This document shows positions 11,239 to 22,997 of a DNA stretch of 64,000 bases, piece by piece; position 1 is the first letter of the stretch; each line of letters begins with the position of its first letter. The notes under the pieces are model-generated. The model ran no database searches. It saw nothing but the letters and a program-made list of their open reading frames with translations, and had not been told where the DNA came from. A program made the translations under genes and the position numbers. Origin of the DNA: Carya illinoinensis (Eukaryota; Streptophyta; Magnoliopsida; Fagales; Juglandaceae); assembly GCF_018687715.1 (NCBI RefSeq), contig NC_056755.1, positions 39,179,501-39,243,500 on the forward strand, written 5' to 3'.

Positions 11239-13049
11239 TGTGACACCCTAACTCAAACTAGGTCTTTTAAGGTTTATAATTAGTTCTATTTGGGGCCTAA
11301 GGGAGTATAGGCCCTCACTTAAGTCCAAGGGCCATAGAAATCAAAATGGGTTCTTTTAAAAGGATTTATGAGCGAGGTAGCTGTACCTAATGCTAGTGAG
11401 TGCAATACATTGTAAATACAGTGAGGGAAAATTACAAATTACCATATCATATTAAATTAGACGTACTCACACTTGACCGAGGGGCCAACATTTTGATAAA
11501 GTAACTAACAAGGTGCCCACTGTTCTTAGGGGTAATCGTGAGGTGTCCACCCATATTGTTATATGGAATAAGATTATAAGAGGTTAATAAGAAATTGACT
11601 TTGTTATATTGTTATTTTATTACATGGTTACAAGACAACGTTTTTGAAAAATAAATGTAGTTGGGAAAAAAATATGTTTTGTCAAAGTACATGTTCATGC
11701 TTATGCATTCATACTCATGATTCACCTCATACATGTTTATGTTATCTCTATATTTGTTTTTTATTTAACTTGTTAGGATTTCTTGAAATATCACTGTGGC
11801 ATTTTCCACTACCATTCCCTCCAGAATGGTAGAATTTGTGACACAGATAGAAGATAGCAATGAGGAAATGCAAGCACGAGAATTCCCCAGTAGTCAAGGA
11901 GAAACCTAAGCCTGGTCCAAGCCCTATGGGAGATAGTAGTATTGACAAGGGATGTAACCGGTCCGGTTCGGTCCGATTTTGGACAAAATTTAGAACCGAA
12001 CCGGTATGCACCGGTTTTGCATTTTTCAAAATCGATTATGTACCAGTTACCCTCCTAAATCGGTACTCAGGTTTTACCGGTTTCCGGTCTGGTTCAATTT
12101 TGTTTTTCGGTTTTAATGTACTATATTATATATTTTATAATATAGTATATTATAGTATATAATACTATAATAATAATATATTGTAGTATATTATCATATA
12201 TATTATAATTGTATTATAGAGTATAATGATATATTATAATATATAATATAATGATATATTATAGTATATTATAATATAGTGATATAATATTAGTATAACA
12301 ATTAATATGCACTATATAATATTAGTATAACTATTCATATAATAAACAAAATTATATAAGATTTTAAAATTTAATATTATACTAATTAGTAATTTATCAT
12401 AGAAGAAAAAACTATTTTATATATAATTATATATTATATATAAAAATATATACAATAGAAAAAATTAGAATATATATATGAATCGGTCCGGTCCGGTTTT
12501 AAAAAAAGAAAAATCGGAACCGGACCGATTTTGACCTGTTTTAAGAAAAATAAAATCGGTATCAGACTGAACCAAACTCAGGACTGGACCAATCCCACCG
12601 GTTTGGTTTACCGGTTCACCGGTTTTTTTTTACACCCCTAGTATTGACGAATTTGCAAGGATCTTAGCAAATATGATATTTCAAATCTAGACTCAGCGAG
12701 AGCTTTTAGAGAAAGATTGTTTCTAAGTTTACGATCAATGGTTTTTGTGTTAGGAACACCATTTTGATGGATATTTGAAGGGGGCAAGGTTTTGAAAGTT
12801 GAAACCCCTACTTTTGTATGGATGATCAAACAATTTCTTTTGAAATTAATAGTATTTTATTTTGGTACCATATTAAATTGTTCAATGTTTGTTAGTTTAA
12901 CATTTTTTGCTACAATTATTGCATACTGCTAAAAATATATTAGGTATATTGTATTTTAACTATCATGAATGAGGGATATGTGATTATGTGTTACATGTCT
13001 CAATACTTTCGCCTCCGTTAAATCCCAGGCAGGGTCTGGAGGCGTTAAA
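11239..13049 (+). mobile_element. LTR of a Ty3/gypsy (chromovirus-like) element, split by a MITE
   Basis: The LTR starts TGTGACACCCTAAC and ends GGAGGCGTTAAA, wording typical of plant chromovirus LTRs (TGTGACACCC...GGCGTTACA, from family knowledge). A primer site follows. Removing the inserted MITE (11,947-12,640 plus one 8-bp duplication) leaves about 1.1 kb. It interrupts the tail of the older copia remnant. No 3' partner LTR was found. Confidence 0.6.
11939..12648. mobile_element. hAT-type MITE (694 bp) with 8-bp TSD GTATTGAC
   Basis: The element proper is 11,947-12,640. GTATTGAC is repeated exactly at 11,939-11,946 and 12,641-12,648. The ends are AAGGGATGTAACCGG and, reversed, TAGGGGTGTAAAAAAAAACCGG. 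The 8-bp duplication and (C/T)AGGGGTGTAA-like ends indicate the hAT superfamily. The arms are packed with CCGGT/ACCGG words and the centre is AT-rich (12,120-12,480). There is no coding capacity. Confidence 0.82.
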
Positions 13050-13054
13050 GACTA

Positions 13055-13066
13055 TGGTATCAAAAC
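13055..13066 (+). promoter_or_regulatory. Degraded primer-binding site of the gypsy element
   Basis: TGGTATCAAAAC lies six bases after the LTR end. The canonical form is TGGTATCAGAGC; two G-to-A changes fit cytosine deamination on the other strand. Confidence 0.6.
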
Positions 13067-13229
13067 AATTACATCTCTACGTAAACCCCCAATTGTCCTA
13101 GGGAAATGATACAAAAAGTGAGGCTTGAATCTTTCAATTTATAGGATTGGAACTCTGTAGCTTATAGGTTGGAATCATACACGCTTATAGGCTTGGAAGG
13201 AAACCAAGGCTATCATGTAAAAGCGTAGA

Positions 13230-14410
13230 AAGCGATGGATGTAAGCTTTATGACACATGGAAGATGTGACAAAAATTTCCCAATGACCCAAGAGCATGAG
13301 AAAGGTAATACTCCATTAGAAAAGGGACAAGCTATAGTGGAAGCAATATGCAAAATGATGAAATCGTGGGACAACAATTAGCTTAAGGACAAACTAACAC
13401 ACAAGACCCACCAAGGGTGAAAAATCGAGGTTGTTCATTTGAGAAATTCCTAGAATATCCATACCTGAACTTCATGGGTATATAAGGATCATTAAGAGCC
13501 AACAAGTGGCTCATTGACTTGGAAATGACTTTTGACATAAGTGGATGTACTGAGAAATAGAAGTTCCAGTATACCGGGCACTTACTTCAAGAATTTGATG
13601 GTATATGGTGGAAACCAAAAGACAACTCTTGATACGAAAATTTAGAAATATAGTTTCTCTCACTTGGAAAAGGTTTAAGGAAAAAATCGATAACCAATTC
13701 TTTCTCAAATCCACAAAGCAGCAAAAGGCTTAAGAATTCACTAATTTGGGTCAAGGGAATCAAACCGCAGAGTACTACGCGGCTCAATTCATGGAACTAT
13801 AAAGATTTGCCTCGCATTTATTAGGAATGCAAAATATGCAAGCTTAAAATTTTCAAGGAGGTTTGTAACTGAGAATTCACAATCAAGTTGCTTGTCTTAG
13901 GAATGGAAATTTTTGAAAGTTGGTTGATGTAGCTTCGATAGCTGATGCTAAACAAAGGGCTTAGTTACTCGGATTAATGCGAAGTGCAAACTGACTCTTC
14001 CTTGTACGTCTGGAGGAAGCATGGAGAAAAAGAGAGTCTCATCCTTAACATACAAAGGAAAGTGAGTGATGATCGAGAATCTAGTACCTATGACATCGTT
14101 GATATATCATAGATGTGGACGAAGACACAATAGAGAATGTAGGATAACCACAGGAGCATTTGGGCAAACAGGTCACTTGATTCAAGATTCTCCCCATAAT
14201 GTACCTGGGAGTGGAGTGACACATGCCCCCAATCCTAAGATTCCATTGAAAGCTCGAGTTTATGCAATGACGCTAGGAGAAGTAAATCTAGAAGCTGCTG
14301 AAGCAATTAAGGCAAGAGTGATCATTGGTATTACTCTAACCCTCTCTTCATCTAGGAGGTCAAGGTGCTATTCTAATGCTTTGTCGTTATGGTGTGAGTT
14401 GAAATGGTGA
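13230..14410 (+). pseudogene. Decayed Ty3/gypsy gag with zinc knuckle (+ strand)
   Basis: Reading across stops and frameshifts gives the gypsy gag core: WLIDLEMTFDISGCTEK, a tryptophan pair near 13,603, a frame-shifted block equivalent to the KAEEFTNLVQG motif (13,720-13,760), and AEYYAAQF-like sequence at 13,770-13,790. The retroviral-type zinc knuckle follows at 14,093-14,185 (YHRCGRRHNREC, FGQTGHLIQD, several Cys lost), then ARVYAMTLGEVNLEAAEA, which normally precedes the protease. Everything downstream (protease to integrase) is gone; the sequence changes at about 14,420 to an opposite-strand element. Confidence 0.7.
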
Positions 14411-14499
14411 GTATGTTAAGTGGGCAACCCAACCTCTACTGGGGCATACAGCTTCACATCTATATGCCAAGGTGAAAGGGGTTTTCTCTGTTGAGATCT

Positions 14500-17400
14500 T
14501 AATCGTTGTTTTGTAAACCTATAAGACCAGCTCTTTAGCCCACTCTCCATTTCTGTCCATGAGCTTCTTCTTCAAAATCCCCAGTAGGGACTTGTTAGTG
14601 GCTTCTACTTGTCCGTTAGCTTGTGGGTACCCTGGTGACAAGTATTTGACTTGGATTTTTAGCTATGCGCACCATTCTCAATAATGCCCTAGGTCGAACT
14701 ATTTTCCATTGTTTGAAATTATGCTTTGAGAGATCCCGAATCGGTAGACAACATTCTTCCATAAGAATTTAGTTATGTTTTTCGTCTTGATCTTCACTAC
14801 AATCTCCACTTCCATCCATTTGGTGAAATAATTCACGGTCACCACTACAAACTTCACTTTCCTTTTTTCAGGCGGGAAGGGTCCCATCAAGTCAACCCCC
14901 CATTGCACAAACAACCATAGGGCCATGATGTGGTTTGTTCTTTTGGTGGGTATTGTGGCACTAGGGCGAACACCTAGCACTTGACACACTTCCTTGCAAA
15001 CTCATTTGCATCTTTGAGGTCGTTAGCCCAATAGTACCCCATCCTTATGACCTTTCTCGCCAATGCCCTTCCTCCGAATGATTCCCACACACTCCTTTGT
15101 GCACTTCTATTATGATGTATTGAGCCTTTTGTGGTGAGACACACCTTAGTAGGGGCATGGCGAAATGCTATCAACTCTAGTGAACTATGCAACCTTCCTT
15201 CTAATCTTCCTTCTCTGTTGGGAGTTTGCATGTATCTATGTATTTTGCTATCTCTTTAGCCCACTCTGGTTTTTTTAGTTCTACTCTGTAGGTTTCCACC
15301 TCTATCGCTTGGATTTCAATCGCTCTACGCTCTACCTCCCATGTTAGGGTGGAGTTTTCCACCCCTAAAGCTGCTTGTGCCAACTTGTCTTCTATTGAGT
15401 TGGCATCTCTAGTTATCTATATGATACTGAAATGAGAAAATCGGTCTCAACTTTCCCTAGCCCGATGTAAGTAATTCTTTAATTTCTTACCCTTGGCAGT
15501 GTACACCCATAGCACTTGGTTGACGACCACTTGGGAATATTGTTGTGAATACCGTACCATACCAGCCGGTACGACCGGTATATACTGTACCAGTCACTAG
15601 TCCGGTACAGGAATTTTACCTGTTTCGTACTGGTCCAAATACCGGCCGATATTTCGGCCTGTACCGGTCTATGTACCGGCCGGTATTTCAGCCTTTACTT
15701 CTTCTTTTTTCATTTCTTCAAATTACAAGCTCATTTTTTACCCTCAATTCAGATCAGACTATTTATAATTTATATATATATGTATTTATATATAATTTAT
15801 TCATATATAGACTATTATTTTGGAATATAATTTTTATATATATTTATATATATAATTTATTCATATATTGACTATCTCGAAATGGTATATGAAACGGTAT
15901 CGATACCGAAATATTTCGTTCCAGTGCTTTGACCGATACGGCATCTGGTACGGTATTCAAAATATTGCTTGGAAATCCACTTTTACCTTGACTTCAGCTG
16001 CTCCTAATGCTTCTGCAATTGAGAGCCCTACTATCAGAAACTCGTATTTAGCTTCATTGTTGGTGGTTTTGAAGGTTAGCTTGTCCATGTGGTGATGCTC
16101 TTGCCCCAAGTCGCGGATTATGTGTATTCCTAGTCCCCCGCCGGTATGGCAAGAGGAGTCATTGACAAAAATATGCCAAGATTTTCCTACTGGAATGGTT
16201 GTTATTTCCTTGGAGAAGCCAGGAAATTCAATAATGAAATCTGCTATGGCTTGCCCCTTTACTGCGCCTCTCGATAGTTAGTCTATTTCAAATTCACTAA
16301 GCTCGATTGCCCCACCAGCCAGCTACAACATCTTTCTTAGAGGGCTATTTGTCACTTCCTTGATCAGGTGAGCTTGGAAGTACTTTTGTACTCACCTGGC
16401 AATAGTCATTAGGGCGAATACTAGCATCTCCATGAGGGGATACCTCAACTCTGCACCCCGCAGGGCATAACTCCTATAGTATACTGGCATATGGGCAACT
16501 CCCTCTTCTTTAACCAATACTGCTAACACAGTGTGGGTCAACATTGCCAAATAAATGTAAAGCTTGTCTCCTTGGTCAATCTACTTTAGCATAGGCTAAT
16601 TGGACAAGCATTGCTTCAACTCTTGGAATGCTCAATCACACTTATCATTCCAGGAATGCACTTTTTGCAAGACCCTAGAAAATGGTAGGAATGTTTTCAT
16701 GGATTTGGAGATGAACTTGTTTAAGGCTACCACCCGTCTAGCTAGCCGCTGGGTTTCGCCTATGTTTCGTGGTGGGTTCATGTTCATGATTGTGCTAATC
16801 TTGTCCGTGTTGGCCTCAATTCCTCTTTCTAACACTATGAAGTCTAAAGACTTTCTTAAGTCTAAGTTGAAAGTACATTTTGCTGGATTTAATTTCATCT
16901 TGTATTTGTGTAGAATTGCAGAAGCTTCTCTTAAGTCCCCCAAATGCTAGGTAGGCTCCTTGCTCTTCACTAGTAAGTCGTCAACATGTACTTTTATGAT
17001 TTGCCCTATCTGTTTCTTGAATATTTGGTTTACGAGCCTTTAATAGGTTGCTTCAGCGGTCTTCAAGCCAAAGGGCATGACTTGGTAGCAATACAACCCC
17101 TAATCCATTATGAATGACGTATTTTCCTCATCTGCTTGATTCATACAGATCTGATTATACTCCGAGTAGGCGTCCATAATGCTTAACATTCGGTGACCCA
17201 TCGTTGAGTCAATGATGACATCAATCCACGATTATGGGAATTGTATTTTGGGCAAGCTTTTTTAAGTCGGTGAAGCCTACACACATTTTGCACTTACCAT
17301 TTGCTTTTTTGACTAGGACAACGTTGGAGAGCTACTCGAGGTAGTGGGCCTCCCTAATGAATCATGTGGCGAGTAGACAGTCCATTTCCTCAGCTATGGC

Positions 17401-17860
17401 TGCATATTTCTCTATACTGAATGACCTCCTCTTCTAGTGGATCTTATTATAGGAGGGGTTGACACACAACCTATGTTCAATGACTATATGGTCGATACCA
17501 GGCATGTCTTTATGGTTCCATGCAAACACATCTCTATGCTCAATTAAGAACCGTTTTAACGCCTCCCTGATTTCAGCAAAAAGTCTTGTGTCGACTCGAG
17601 TTGTGGCATTTGGCTGCCTTGGATGTAAGCTTACTAACTCTAACATTTCTTTGGCCCCAACTTGCTATAGATTCTCTTCGCCCTGTGTCTCCACGTTGCG
17701 ATTAACTAGAACTAGTAGTGGATGTGGCGGCTCCTTCTAGGCACATTCTTCGACTGTGAGAACATCAGGCCCACTCACCTTCAGTTCTAAGATGTAGCAT
17801 TCTCAAGCTAGAGCTTGCTCACCTCGTACTTCCCCCATTCCAACTTCTGTGAAGAATTTC
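14500..17860 (-). pseudogene. Tat-lineage Ty3/gypsy pol relic: RT, RNase H and integrase
   Basis: On the - strand, 5' to 3': the pre-RT motif HRDVFAWNHKDMPGIDHIV (17,434-17,646); reverse transcriptase with IIKVHVDDLLVKSK (16,965-17,015, normally VYVDD); the RT thumb GIEANTDKISTIMNMNPPRN and RVVALNKFISKS (16,632-16,943), diagnostic of the Tat group; an RNase H region (15,200-16,600) rich in stops; then integrase. Integrase has MGYYWANDLKDANEFARKC (zinc region, 14,974-15,060), WGVDLMGPFPP (14,870-14,910) and SPGYPQANGQVEATNKSL (14,575-14,640). Many frameshifts make it inactive. A 418-bp TIR element interrupts RNase H at 15,543-15,960. It lies opposite to the gag remnant at 13.2-14.4 kb, so at least two gypsy elements contributed here. 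Confidence 0.85.
15536..15967. mobile_element. 418-bp TIR element inside the Tat RNase H relic, TSD AATATTG
   Basis: The element proper is 15,543-15,960. It starts TTGTGAATACCGTACCA and ends, reversed, TTGAATACCGTACCA, so the terminal repeats differ by a 2-base indel. AATATTG precedes (15,536-15,542) and follows (15,961-15,967). Removing the insert and one AATATTG restores a continuous - strand reading (VDFQAIFPSGRQPSAMG), so the insertion postdates the Tat element. The interior is AT-rich and non-coding. A 7-bp duplication could be an 8-bp hAT-type one with one changed base. Confidence 0.82.
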
Positions 17861-18600
17861 ATCTTAAGGTGATAAGTAGATGTGACAACCCTTAGGCTGT
17901 TCAGGGTCCTACTATGGCGTTATAGGATGAGGGGGCTTTGACCATCAAAAAGTCGGTCATTGTGGTGGCTATTAAGGTTCCTTTTCCCATGGTAACAGGT
18001 AAAGTTATGGCGCCCACAGGTTGAATTGAATCACTAGAGAATCTCCTCAACAAGGTGGGTGCCGATCGTAGTCTGTTAGGGTCGATGCCCATCTTGATTA
18101 AGGCCCCCCAGAATGGGATATGGTGACTAGGAATGTCACTACCAGTGTAGTGTGGGTGTGATGGTCACCATACCTCCACATCGTCGATGTTTGGACGACC
18201 TATCTACCATGTAAACTTCTTTATACCTTACCCTGGGGCATGTGCTTTCCTATTGAAGGTGGAGGTCGATGCCTCCTACAAATTCCCCATCTATCATGCT
18301 AATCTCTCCTAGGGTGCTTCTTTGCGGTTAGGGTTTTGGCGAGGGGCATCACGACCATCTTCTCCTGTTAGTCATTGTCCTTTTGGATTGTTGCTTCCCA
18401 GTTTGTTTCGTTCTCGCTTCTCCCTCACCTTGGTTTGACATGTTGCGCGAGTATTCACTCTAACTCGCCGCTCCTTGTTAGCTTGGATACCCTCTTCCTC
18501 ATCGTGTAGTAATCTTCTATCCAGTGGGTGTCCAATAGATGATATTTGCATAATCACTGACCTCTTCTTGCCTATGATGAATCCTCATTTCCCGCAGACT
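17861..18600 (-). pseudogene. Tat gypsy relic: protease and linker region
   Basis: The - strand at 17,901-18,092 reads GAITLPVTMGKGT and TDFLMVKAPSSYNAIVG. This corresponds to the C-terminal half of the Tat protease (…VMTDFLVV…APSAYNAIIG in family terms). 18,100-18,600 is a stop-rich linker with basic peptides and no identifiable zinc knuckle. Confidence 0.6.
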
Positions 18601-19115
18601 CTTGCTTTGGTTGTACGCTAAGGTTATTGTGGATTAATCTAGAGCTACATTCTTGCCGTAGTGCTTGCCTTTCTCGCCTTCCTTCTTAGAAATTGGGGGC
18701 GGGTCTTCGCTCTCCCATTTTGCTTAAACTTTTGTTATCTGCCTTCATCTCGCCTTTTCTTGGTTTAATTAAGGCCTGTAAAGTATCTTCCGCGTTAACA
18801 AAATTACCAGCTCTATCCTTGAATTCCCTTAGAGTTGGTGGAGTCTTTCATGCCAATGCTCCTGGGCCAAACACTTTCTAGAAAGGCCACCAATGTTATC
18901 TTTTCATTTTGGTCGTCAATGGGTAACCTCTCTTTGTTGAATCGGGTAAGGAATGCCTTTAAACTTCCCTCCTCTTTTTGTTTGATGGTCAAAAGATATG
19001 CTGCTGGTCATAATCGCCTTCTATTGGCCATGAACTGTGTCAGGAACTACTTGGCTAATTCTTCAAAGCTGTTAATTGACCTTGGTCGTAGTGCTTCGAA
19101 CCATACTTATCACTA
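18600..19115 (-). pseudogene. Tat gypsy relic: gag C-terminal half
   Basis: The - strand reading near 18,880-19,100 gives SINSFEELAK, FLTQFMANRRRL, AAYLLTIKQKEEGSLKAFLT and RFNKERLPIDDQNEKITL. These are the retrotransposon gag motifs expected of this lineage. LREFKDRAGNFVNAEDTL continues in another frame at about 18,790-18,840. The gag N-terminus is missing: at 19,115 the sequence passes abruptly to an LTR-like piece of opposite polarity. Confidence 0.75.
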
Positions 19116-19116
19116 A

Positions 19117-19318
19117 TGTTCACACCTATATATAAGGTAGAAGAAGGTAATCTCAGGTAACTCTCTCATCCAACACCTTCATATCAACCTAGTTTATCAA
19201 TTACTAACTTAGACATCGAAAGTGCATTGAGCATATTGTGCCAATCTCAATTGTTGTTGCAGATTGATCGTTGGTGAATGGTGGAACACTTTTCCAAGAG
19301 TGACGCCGTCTGTGGGAT
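19117..19318 (+). mobile_element. Gypsy LTR end plus primer site fragment, + orientation
   Basis: TATATATAAGG (about 19,127) looks like an LTR TATA box. It is followed by a leader-like stretch and TGACGCCGTCTGTGGGA at 19,302-19,318. That closely resembles the TGGCGCCGTCTGTGGGA primer region seen in Tat/Athila-type elements (family knowledge). Its polarity is opposite to the adjacent gag relic, so it comes from another copy or an inversion. Confidence 0.45.
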
Positions 19319-19349
19319 TCAAGCCCACAACCACACGGTTGGAGGTCAG

Positions 19350-22300
19350 TATCATGCAATGCTATTTGACCTATAGAGACCAACAAAAGACAACTTTCCC
19401 TTGTAATCAAAAGGTCAGTACCATATTCACTTTTCCAAATTTCTTGTTGAGTTGATGCACTTGTGTAAATTTCTAAGATCTTTCTAATGCATCAAACCTT
19501 CTTTCTTGCTCTTCTTGTCCTCCATCCATAATTAATGAATTCTTACATGAGTTGCTTCAAGCTGTGGTTTATTTTCAATTTGTGATGGGTTAGATATTTT
19601 GACCTAAAGTTTTATATGACCCTTCTAAAGGAAATTTATATGCATGTTAAGTTTTTATCTGAACTATTCAGAAAGCATGGTTTAAATACATGTGTTTTTG
19701 TTAAACTGCATGCTGTATGGGTGAAAATATTTTACAATAACGAGTTTTTCTTCTAGTTACTTCTCTTGCCTTAATGGTTGGTCATCTCTTTATCTCTTCC
19801 ACATATTGTTCGATCCTACGTTTTCCCAAATGGTCAGGATTTAGAGAAAGGTGGGAGGTACGTTAATCTGACACCAATTGGCTGCGTTTCGGTGTCAGAT
19901 TGGATTTTATGTAGTGAACTGTTTTGGTTGATGTTGTCACTTCGTTTCTCTGCAATACCATGGTTCAAAACATTGAATAGCAGTTTTGGAACAACTTTTC
20001 CGATCAAAAATCATTGCACAAGTGTTTAGAAATTAGAATGATACTTTTGGCATCGCTCAATAACAGTGCATTCGTACCTCAGCATGTTCTGTACCATCCA
20101 CATTTGAAGAAACAATATCAATAAATGTTCTGGATTCTGGATCTTGGTCATCTGTGGTAAGAGCTTCATTTTTCGGAAGTTGGTATTGCCTGATCAATCA
20201 AATATTGGTTGCTGAACTTTTCAGTTACAGATTTCTCATATTTTCTCCTTACAAATTAAGTACCAGCCCATATGCCAAAGTCTCTACTTTTTCGTTCGTG
20301 CAGAGCTATAAAAGAAAATGGTTGTACCATGATGTTTGTAATTGAGCTGAACCATGGGTGAATTGATGAGCAATTTCTGCTTCCCATTTCGCAATTCTCT
20401 GCTTATTGTTCCATATACAAAGAATATGGGTTTAGGACCTTGAAAATCTTCTGAATATGGATTTATGGTACTTAAAAGATTCATATGTGCAAAACAGAAG
20501 AAGCACCATTTTTGAAGTGTGAAACCTGTGCATGAATATGGCTCTTTTTTATATCTGTTGCTTGTGTGAATGGCAGCCAATATAATACACACACACACAC
20601 ACAGAGTTTTTGATTAACTAATGAATGTCTAGTTGTCTTCATTCTTCAATCAGCTTGGCATCGTGCTACGTGAATTCCAGAAACATGCTGGAGAAGCATC
20701 ATGCATTATTATCTGTTTGCTTTCAGAGTGCATTATCTACTGTGGCTGCATGTTCAAATTCCAACTAGGCTGTAATCACAGATTATGTCTCCCAATGGGG
20801 GGTTTCAACTGAAGAAATTCCTTTTTTCCTCTAATGTTACTGGCCACCATCATGTGAGCAGTTAATAGAATGCACCATATGAATGATATTTGAGGTTAAA
20901 ATTAGAGTAGTGCTATGTACAAGTATGCACAACTTTATATCATGTATTGAACGGCAACCTCATTTCCTTAATTTTTTCTTTTTTACTTCGAATTTTAAAT
21001 TTTCACAATTTTTAATAATTGATACATCATCAACATGTATGATTACGAACTTTAAGAATTTAAAGATAGAATTTTCCTAAATTAAAATTAACTTCTTTAT
21101 TAATTTTGTACAGTTTTGTACCAAAATGTACACTAGTGTAGTACAGTTGGCCATGACCAGACATAAAAAACAACTTAATAAAAACGAAAGTGCTCTTCCC
21201 TCTCTTAATTAATTAAGTACTTATCCTTAATTACCACAATTATTTTTTGCTGGCTCATGAACACTAATTATTTATTCACACGCACCCACATGAGTCTTCT
21301 TTTTATTAATGTGGCATAGCCCAAAGTGTACTCTCATGTCATGGATGCAAGCGTGCCTAACATGACTTTTCCCCACTAAATTTTCGTCTCCTTCTTCCCT
21401 CGGAAGGAACCAACATCACATGGACCAACCTGTAGAGAAAAACAGCATTATTTAAGACAATTATTCAATCTTCTAATAATTCAAAAAAACCCAGTAGTGA
21501 GTGAACTCATTGCCTCCAATAATTAAAGTCTTCCTGTTCCGTTAACGTTATTGTCACTATCCTATTTTTAAGACAATCCATGACAAATATTTCAACAGCT
21601 TGATCAGGTCTCGTTCATGTGTTTTCAGTACTTATTATTCCATACAATATTTATGATCTCATTGGCTTAAACAGGTAAGAAAAATGATCGATACCAAGTG
21701 TTTTATTATTATTAATCTTGCTAGCTAGCTAGACATGGGTTACCAAATATTCCTTATCTCAGATCGATGCCTTCCCACTTAACCCTTTTCTCGCACTCCC
21801 CCTTCGATAAAAAAAAATTCGGGCACCATGATCATGCTTATCCAAAGTCCAACCCATGCATCTATAGATATTATTTTCCTAAATCTTGGGTTTAGACATT
21901 AATTAATTAAGTACTCTTTCCTCCCTTGGAGACTGTGCTCCTCTCTTCACCACTAGATCATACTAAATAGGCTTTAATGGGTTTTTGGTTTCTTTGATTG
22001 GTAGAACCTTCACTTGAGAGACAACTCTTCTCAACCCGTCAATCTCACATGAAGTTCGACCTTTCAATTGCTTTTGCTCGCATGTAGTAGTACTGTGTGG
22101 AGAACTCTCTATATAACAGCATTAACAAGTGGCTTTTTGGACTACTGGATATACATGATTTCTTGACTACTTAATTATGAATTTTGTTATTTATGAGTTG
22201 GTATAAATATCATTTTATATAATTCATTTTGAGTAATATTACGTATAGTTTTAAGGTATACAAATTGTCTTACATATTTTTTTTTTTTAAAATGAAGTCT

Positions 22301-22640
22301 ATTATTAAAAAATATATTTTTTTATGTAGATCACGAATTTATCTATTTTATTAAAAAATCAATATTTATAATAATAAATTATATAACAGCCATGTAATCA
22401 TCTTAAAAAAAAGAATGAAATATGAAACGTACATAAAAAAAAAATTAACTTTTTAATAATAGATCTTACTCTTTTTTAAAATGATTATATGATGTTTATA
22501 TATGTCATAATTGTATGTAAAATTATTTTTATTAAAAGAGAATGTGCAAAGTTTATATATTTTTGAATTGTAAATATATATGATTTATTATTCATTATAA
22601 TTATATAAAAATAAGTTTATAAAACGTATTTTTTATACTA
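19350..22640. other. Low-coding intergenic region with unidentified exon-like pieces
   Basis: I see no supportable gene. Two stretches look slightly exon-like: 19,778-19,850 (a peptide containing VRSYVFPNGQDLEKG, ending at a GAGAAAG|GTGGGA donor-like site) and 20,077-20,157 (STFEETISINVLDSGSWSSV before a GTG|GTAAGA donor). They match nothing I know. 22,235-22,640 is AT-rich with MITE-like inverted words. Confidence 0.4.
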
Positions 22641-22715
22641 GCTAATCAGTGATGTATTTGACGTGTCAATCAACTTAAAAATCTTATTTGGTTGAGATGT
22701 AGCGGTGGTCTTTGG

Positions 22716-22716
<1 letters not shown>

Positions 22717-22752
<36 letters not shown>
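22717..22752 (+). repeat. Poly-T tract, 36 bases
   Basis: An uninterrupted run of T lies about 245 bases upstream of the HMA gene start. It could be the reversed poly-A tail of a retroposed fragment or a simple promoter homopolymer. Confidence 0.9.
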
Positions 22753-22866
22753 CCTCCTTATGCTTCATTGGGTTCTGTTCAACTTTTTCCTTCCCCGACG
22801 AATATTTGACCTTTTAGCGTCTTTGCTCCCTCCCCCCAGCGGACTCTCCCTTTCTCACACAAAATA

Positions 22867-22872
22867 TATAAA
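22867..22872 (+). promoter_or_regulatory. Candidate TATA box of the HMA gene
   Basis: TATAAA within AATATATAAAATC lies 126 bases before the chosen start codon. A 13-codon upstream ORF (22,929-22,970) lies between them and ends before the main ATG. Confidence 0.45.
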
Positions 22873-22997
22873 ATCAGGCTATCACTGGAGTGGTTGGTTC
22901 ATTAGGTGGGAAGGTTTAGATTTCTTAAATGAGGAGAATCTGTATGTACAGCTCCAGGCTTGTGATCTGAGTGAGAGAGAAGTTACAGTTCATGAAA

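Noticed and set aside
19310..19345. tRNA-like GGCTTGAATCCCAC on the minus strand
   Set aside because: No cloverleaf can be assembled around it. It belongs to the gypsy primer-site neighbourhood.
19868..19898. Hairpin CTGACACC...GGTGTCAG
   Set aside because: An 8-bp stem alone is expected by chance in this length. No terminator or miRNA features.
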